8,206 nucleotides of DNA from a bacterium (GTDB lineage Bacteria; Bdellovibrionota; FAC87; UBA2466). The stretch spans positions 1-8,206 of the forward strand of contig JAIEOG010000441.1 in the NCBI GenBank assembly GCA_019750655.1. The letters are read 5' to 3'. Shown in pieces: positions 5,425-8,206 of the stretch; position 1 is the first letter of the stretch, and each line of letters begins with the position of its first letter. Below the pieces are notes generated by a model. That model saw only the letters and a list, made by a program, of their open reading frames with translations. It had not been told where the DNA came from and did no database searches. The position numbers were made by a program, and so were the translations under genes.

Positions 5425-7473
5425 TTAGACGGGTTGGGCCTCGGTTTTCATCCCTGAGGCCACAATCTGCATCACATCCATGACTTGAACCTGATCTTCG
5501 ACGCCCTTGTCCGTAACGCCATTGCCGATCATGATGCGGCAATAGGGGCAAGAGGTCGCGATAACGTCCGGTTTCTTCTCTAGTGCTTGGCCGACGCGTA
5601 AGGCGTTAACGCGTTGGTCAGCTTTTTCTTCCACCCACATCCGACCGCCGCCCGCTCCACAGCAAGTGCCTTTGCCTTTGTTCAGCGTCATCTCTTCCAA
5701 GCGAGCGCCGGGAACTTGCGAGAGCAGGTTGCGCGGTTCTTCGAAAACACCATTGAAGCGGCCGTAGTAGCAAGAATCGTGGTAAACGATTTTCTTGTCG
5801 AAGCTGTTTTGCATCTGGATTTTACCTTCGGCTAGAAGCTTCGAGACGAGATCGCCCGCGCGGATGACTTCCCAATTCCCGCCAAATTCCGGGTACTCAT
5901 TCGTCATGGTGTTGAAGCAGTGAGGGCAGTTCACTAGGATCTTTTTGATACCGGTGCTGTTGATCTTCGTCACCAAGGCTTCGGCCATGGTTTGGAAGAG
6001 GTACTCATTGCCTAAGCGGCGAGCGGTTTCGCCGTTGCAGAGTTCTTCCTTGCCCAAGATCCCAAACGAAACTTTGCCCTGCTTTAAAATCTTCGCAAGC
6101 GACTGTGTGGTCTTGTGGTTGTTCGAATCGAGCGCTCCGCCGCAACCGACGTAGTAGAGGTATTCGACGTTCGGGTTGTCGGCGACGCGAGGCACATCGA
6201 GCCCCTGCGTCCAGGCTTCGCGCTCTTCGGCACCCAGGCCCCAGGGATTGGAATTGTTTTCGAGTCCCTTGAAGGTGCGCGCGAGTTCTTCCGGAAAGCG
6301 CGACGCTTCTTGCACCAAATGCTGGCGCACAGCCACGATCTTATCGACGTATTCGATGTTCACCGGGCAAGCTTCTTCGCAAGCGCGGCAGGTGTTGCAG
6401 GACCAAACCACTTCATCGATGACCGGTTTGCCTTCACCGACGACAACATCCATCGCTAAAAGTTCTTCGGGCTTCTTTTTAAGAATATCGCCCTGTTGGG
6501 CATAGACGGTGTCCCGCAGCTGCAATAGGAACTGGCGCGGCGCCAACGGCTTGCCGGTCGCTGTCGCTGGGCACATCGCCGAACAACGCCCGCACTCCGT
6601 GCAGCTGTACATGTCGAGGCCCTGTTTCCATGTAAAATCCATGGGCTTGGAGCGGCCGAAGTTCGGCGCTTCAGCCGTGAAATCGACTTTCGCGATCCTG
6701 CCCGCGGGTTCGACGCGGCCTAGGAACACGTTGATAACGGCGGTAATGATGTGAAAATGCTTCGAGCGCGGGAGCACGTTTAAGAAAGTCAGGATCACGC
6801 CATTGTGTACCCACCAGGCAGCGTCACTCACCGTCTGCGCCAATGCGGCATCGCCACCAAAGAGGCTTGCGATCCAACGGCTAATCGGCTGCCAAGCAGC
6901 TTCGTGATCAATCTCGGGATTGCCAGCGAGGAAAACCAGACGGCCCGCATCGTAAAGAAAGCCTGAGATCATAATCGTAGCAATGAAGCACAAGATCACG
7001 ATGGCTTCGGTGTGCTTGTGCGCGTGTAGTTTGGCTTCAGCGGGGAGGAATCCCATTAGGCGTTGGGGTTTGATGACTAGCCAGCGGTAAAGCAAAACGC
7101 CGACAGCACAAAGTACGGCGACTTGGAAAAAATCTTTCGTAAGAGAATAGGGGCCCATGAGCCATTCAGGCAGCGTAAACCCAGGGAACCAGCCCCGTGC
7201 GAACATCATGGTTACTTGACCACCCAGAGTGAGAAACCCCCAGAAAACGACAATATGTAAAACGCCTGCGATGCCGCCATCTCGGAAGAACTTATACTGG
7301 CCGAAAGCGTAGATGAGAGTGTTGCTCACTCGCTTAGAAAGAGTGGCCGAAGTGTAGTTACGTCCATCGTCGCGGCGCATTTTCAAAAGAACCGCAAATC
7401 GCCGGCCGACTTGTAGGAGAAAGAAACCGATCGCGCCTAAGAAGGCGATGGTCCAGATCGCAGTAGAGAGCAT
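5425..7473 (-). CDS. EtfD-type membrane Fe-S oxidoreductase (NarI-like + 2x[4Fe-4S] + 2 CCG domains)
   Basis: 682-residue fusion. The N-terminal part (about 1-250) has several membrane spans (near 3-22, 70-90, 115-135, 155-180, 218-245) resembling the nitrate reductase gamma (NarI) cytochrome b subunit, with candidate heme histidines H73, H154, H223, H239 and H241. Two ferredoxin-type motifs follow: C291xxC294xxC297xxxC301P and C359xxC362xxC365xxxC369P. Two CCG domains then follow, as in HdrB and GlpC: the first with C444, C479 (ELCNGETARRLGNEYLF) and C516PHC519; the second with C568, C604C605GAGGG and C642PYC645. This architecture is that of membrane ETF:quinone oxidoreductases (EtfD in mycobacteria) and related Hdr-like proteins that feed quinone from acyl-CoA dehydrogenase flavoproteins; the exact partner here is inferred. 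The start ATG has a good Shine-Dalgarno (AAGGCGAGGA, complement of 7481-7490). It lies 34 bp after the nitrilase gene, probably in one operon. etfA and etfB are not in the window. Confidence 0.9.
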   Translation of the reverse strand: MLSTAIWTIAFLGAIGFFLLQVGRRFAVLLKMRRDDGRNYTSATLSKRVSNTLIYAFGQYKFFRDGGIAGVLHIVVFWGFLTLGGQVTMMFARGWFPGFTLPEWLMGPYSLTKDFFQVAVLCAVGVLLYRWLVIKPQRLMGFLPAEAKLHAHKHTEAIVILCFIATIMISGFLYDAGRLVFLAGNPEIDHEAAWQPISRWIASLFGGDAALAQTVSDAAWWVHNGVILTFLNVLPRSKHFHIITAVINVFLGRVEPAGRIAKVDFTAEAPNFGRSKPMDFTWKQGLDMYSCTECGRCSAMCPATATGKPLAPRQFLLQLRDTVYAQQGDILKKKPEELLAMDVVVGEGKPVIDEVVWSCNTCRACEEACPVNIEYVDKIVAVRQHLVQEASRFPEELARTFKGLENNSNPWGLGAEEREAWTQGLDVPRVADNPNVEYLYYVGCGGALDSNNHKTTQSLAKILKQGKVSFGILGKEELCNGETARRLGNEYLFQTMAEALVTKINSTGIKKILVNCPHCFNTMTNEYPEFGGNWEVIRAGDLVSKLLAEGKIQMQNSFDKKIVYHDSCYYGRFNGVFEEPRNLLSQVPGARLEEMTLNKGKGTCCGAGGGRMWVEEKADQRVNALRVGQALEKKPDVIATSCPYCRIMIGNGVTDKGVEDQVQVMDVMQIVASGMKTEAQPV

Positions 7474-7507
7474 GCTGTTTTCCTCGCCTTAAAAGAGTAC
7501 TAGGGGA

Positions 7508-8206
7508 CTAGTCCAAAGGAAAGAGATCGCGGCGGCGGCTTGCCCAGGAATCTACCTTCGAGGCGCAGCCTTGGATTTCTGCTTTTGAAAGCTCGAAGCT
7601 TACGAGGCCCGGCTCTCGGCGGAGCTGCCGTAGGATCTTGCCCCAAGAGTCAATGGCGAGTGAGTGCCCATAAGTCTTTGCGCCATTACCCGAGGTTCCC
7701 GTGAGGGCGGGGGCGGCAAGGTAGATCTGGTTTTCGATTGCCCGGGCGCGGAGCAAGCTTTCCCAGTGCGCTTTTCCCGTCGGTACTGTGAATGCCGAGG
7801 GGAGTAGCACCGCCTGGGCGCCCTGGCCCCGCAGGCCTCGGAAGAGTTCTGGAAAACGCAGATCGTAGCAAATCGCCAAACCAATCCGAAAGCCCTTGCA
7901 GTCAAAAACGCAGAGTTCTTTTCCCGCAGCGGCATAGTCGGCTTCGCGGTACTTGCGATCGGGAAGCGTCGCTTGGAAGAGGTGAATTTTGCGGTAACGC
8001 GCGAGTTCTTTTCCGTCGGCAGAAAAAGCGATGGCAGTGTTGTAAAAGCGGCCGCCTTTGGCGGGCTCACGCAACGAACCCGGAACGATGGCCGTGCGGT
8101 AGTGGCGGGCCCAGCCCGCAAAAAGCTGGGTGAGTGCGGGGACGCTCCCCGCAATCTCGCGCGCCGCGGGGCTCGAACCATTGAACTACGCCATTTCCGG
8201 AAACGC
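7508..8206 (-). CDS. Nit1-type carbon-nitrogen hydrolase, 5' end off window, interrupted by in-frame TAG
   Basis: Nitrilase-superfamily amidohydrolase with a Glu-Lys-Cys triad. Catalytic Lys is in YRKIHLF (codon 7988-7990) and catalytic Cys in LAICYDLRFPELFR (codon 7868-7870). The segment AFTVPTGKAHWESLLRARAI with later YGHSLAIDSWG and RRRDLF is close to eukaryotic NIT1 and bacterial YbeM, deaminated glutathione amidases that hydrolyse a damaged by-product of transaminases; the specific substrate is inferred. At the right edge the same frame reads AFPEMA, with the presumed catalytic Glu at 8195-8197, then TAG at 8186-8188, then FNGSSPAAREIAG. Homology thus appears to continue across the stop. 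After the TAG no ATG or GTG occurs in frame until a TTG at 8072-8074, and translation from there would lack the Glu. The gene ends with its own TAG at 7508-7510, 34 bp before the Fe-S reductase, which it probably precedes in an operon. It may be a pseudogene, a sequencing error or a recoded gene. Confidence 0.85.
8186..8188 (-). other. In-frame amber codon inside the nitrilase reading frame
   Basis: The codon complementary to 8186-8188 is TAG, in frame with AFPEMA upstream and FNGSSPAAREIAG downstream. TAC (Tyr), TCG (Ser) or TTG (Leu) would each need a single base change. TAG is also the terminal stop of this gene (7508-7510) and of the 81-residue gene (4621-4623), so general reassignment of TAG is unlikely. 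Confidence 0.85.

Noticed and set aside
5417..5434. Small inverted repeat AACCGT ... ACGGGTT between convergent genes as a bidirectional terminator
   Set aside because: The stem is short with a bulge and has no U-tract on either side. It is too weak to call.
8150..8206. tRNA-like bits on the minus strand (GGCGTAGTTCAATGGT and GGTTCGAGCCCC)
   Set aside because: The D-arm-like and T-loop-like pieces are directly adjacent, with no anticodon arm or acceptor pairing, and the stretch reads as nitrilase coding sequence on both sides of the TAG.

Overview
The window looks like a compact stretch of a Gram-negative bacterial chromosome. A lipoprotein with a lipobox, a protein with a signal peptidase I-type signal sequence and a quinone-linked membrane iron-sulfur oxidoreductase all support this. 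Most genes are moderately GC-rich (35 of 60 bases in a sampled bioB segment) and closely packed. The gene mix (a lone bioB, a long EtfD-type Fe-S reductase, small unknown exported proteins) would suit a deltaproteobacterial or Bdellovibrionota-like lineage. That placement is an inference with low confidence, and no 16S or other firm phylogenetic marker is present.

Layout. Positions 1-2439 (minus) hold most of alaS, alanyl-tRNA synthetase; its C-terminus runs off the left edge. Positions 2440-2660 form a divergent intergenic region dominated by a 114-bp near-palindrome (2464-2577). Positions 2661-3623 (plus) are a complete bioB, biotin synthase. It runs tail-to-tail into a lipoprotein gene of unknown function (3620-4300, minus), sharing a TTAA in which both stop codons lie. 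A short unknown gene (4378-4623, plus) follows. Next comes a visibly AT-richer gene for an exported four-cysteine protein (4726-5418, plus), preceded by a recognisable promoter and a leader with two mutually exclusive hairpins, one of which hides the ribosome binding site. Positions 5425-7473 (minus) encode a NarI-like membrane domain fused to two 4Fe-4S clusters and two CCG domains, an EtfD-type electron-transfer oxidoreductase. Upstream of it on the same strand (7508-8206) is a nitrilase-superfamily amidohydrolase of the Nit1 type. It is cut by the right edge and interrupted by an in-frame TAG three codons after the presumed catalytic glutamate.

How the genes fit together. alaS (translation) and bioB (biotin, the cofactor of acyl-CoA carboxylases) are housekeeping genes sharing one divergent control region. 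The nitrilase and the EtfD-type reductase are 34 bases apart and probably co-transcribed: the first would repair or hydrolyse amide metabolites, the second would pass electrons from flavoproteins such as ETF to quinone. The three unknown genes in the middle have no visible functional link to either side.

The observations most worth following are the intergenic palindrome, the switch-like leader before 4726, and the amber codon in the nitrilase active-site region. No CRISPR array, tRNA, rRNA or intact insertion sequence was seen, and no gene-free stretch exceeds 300 bases.
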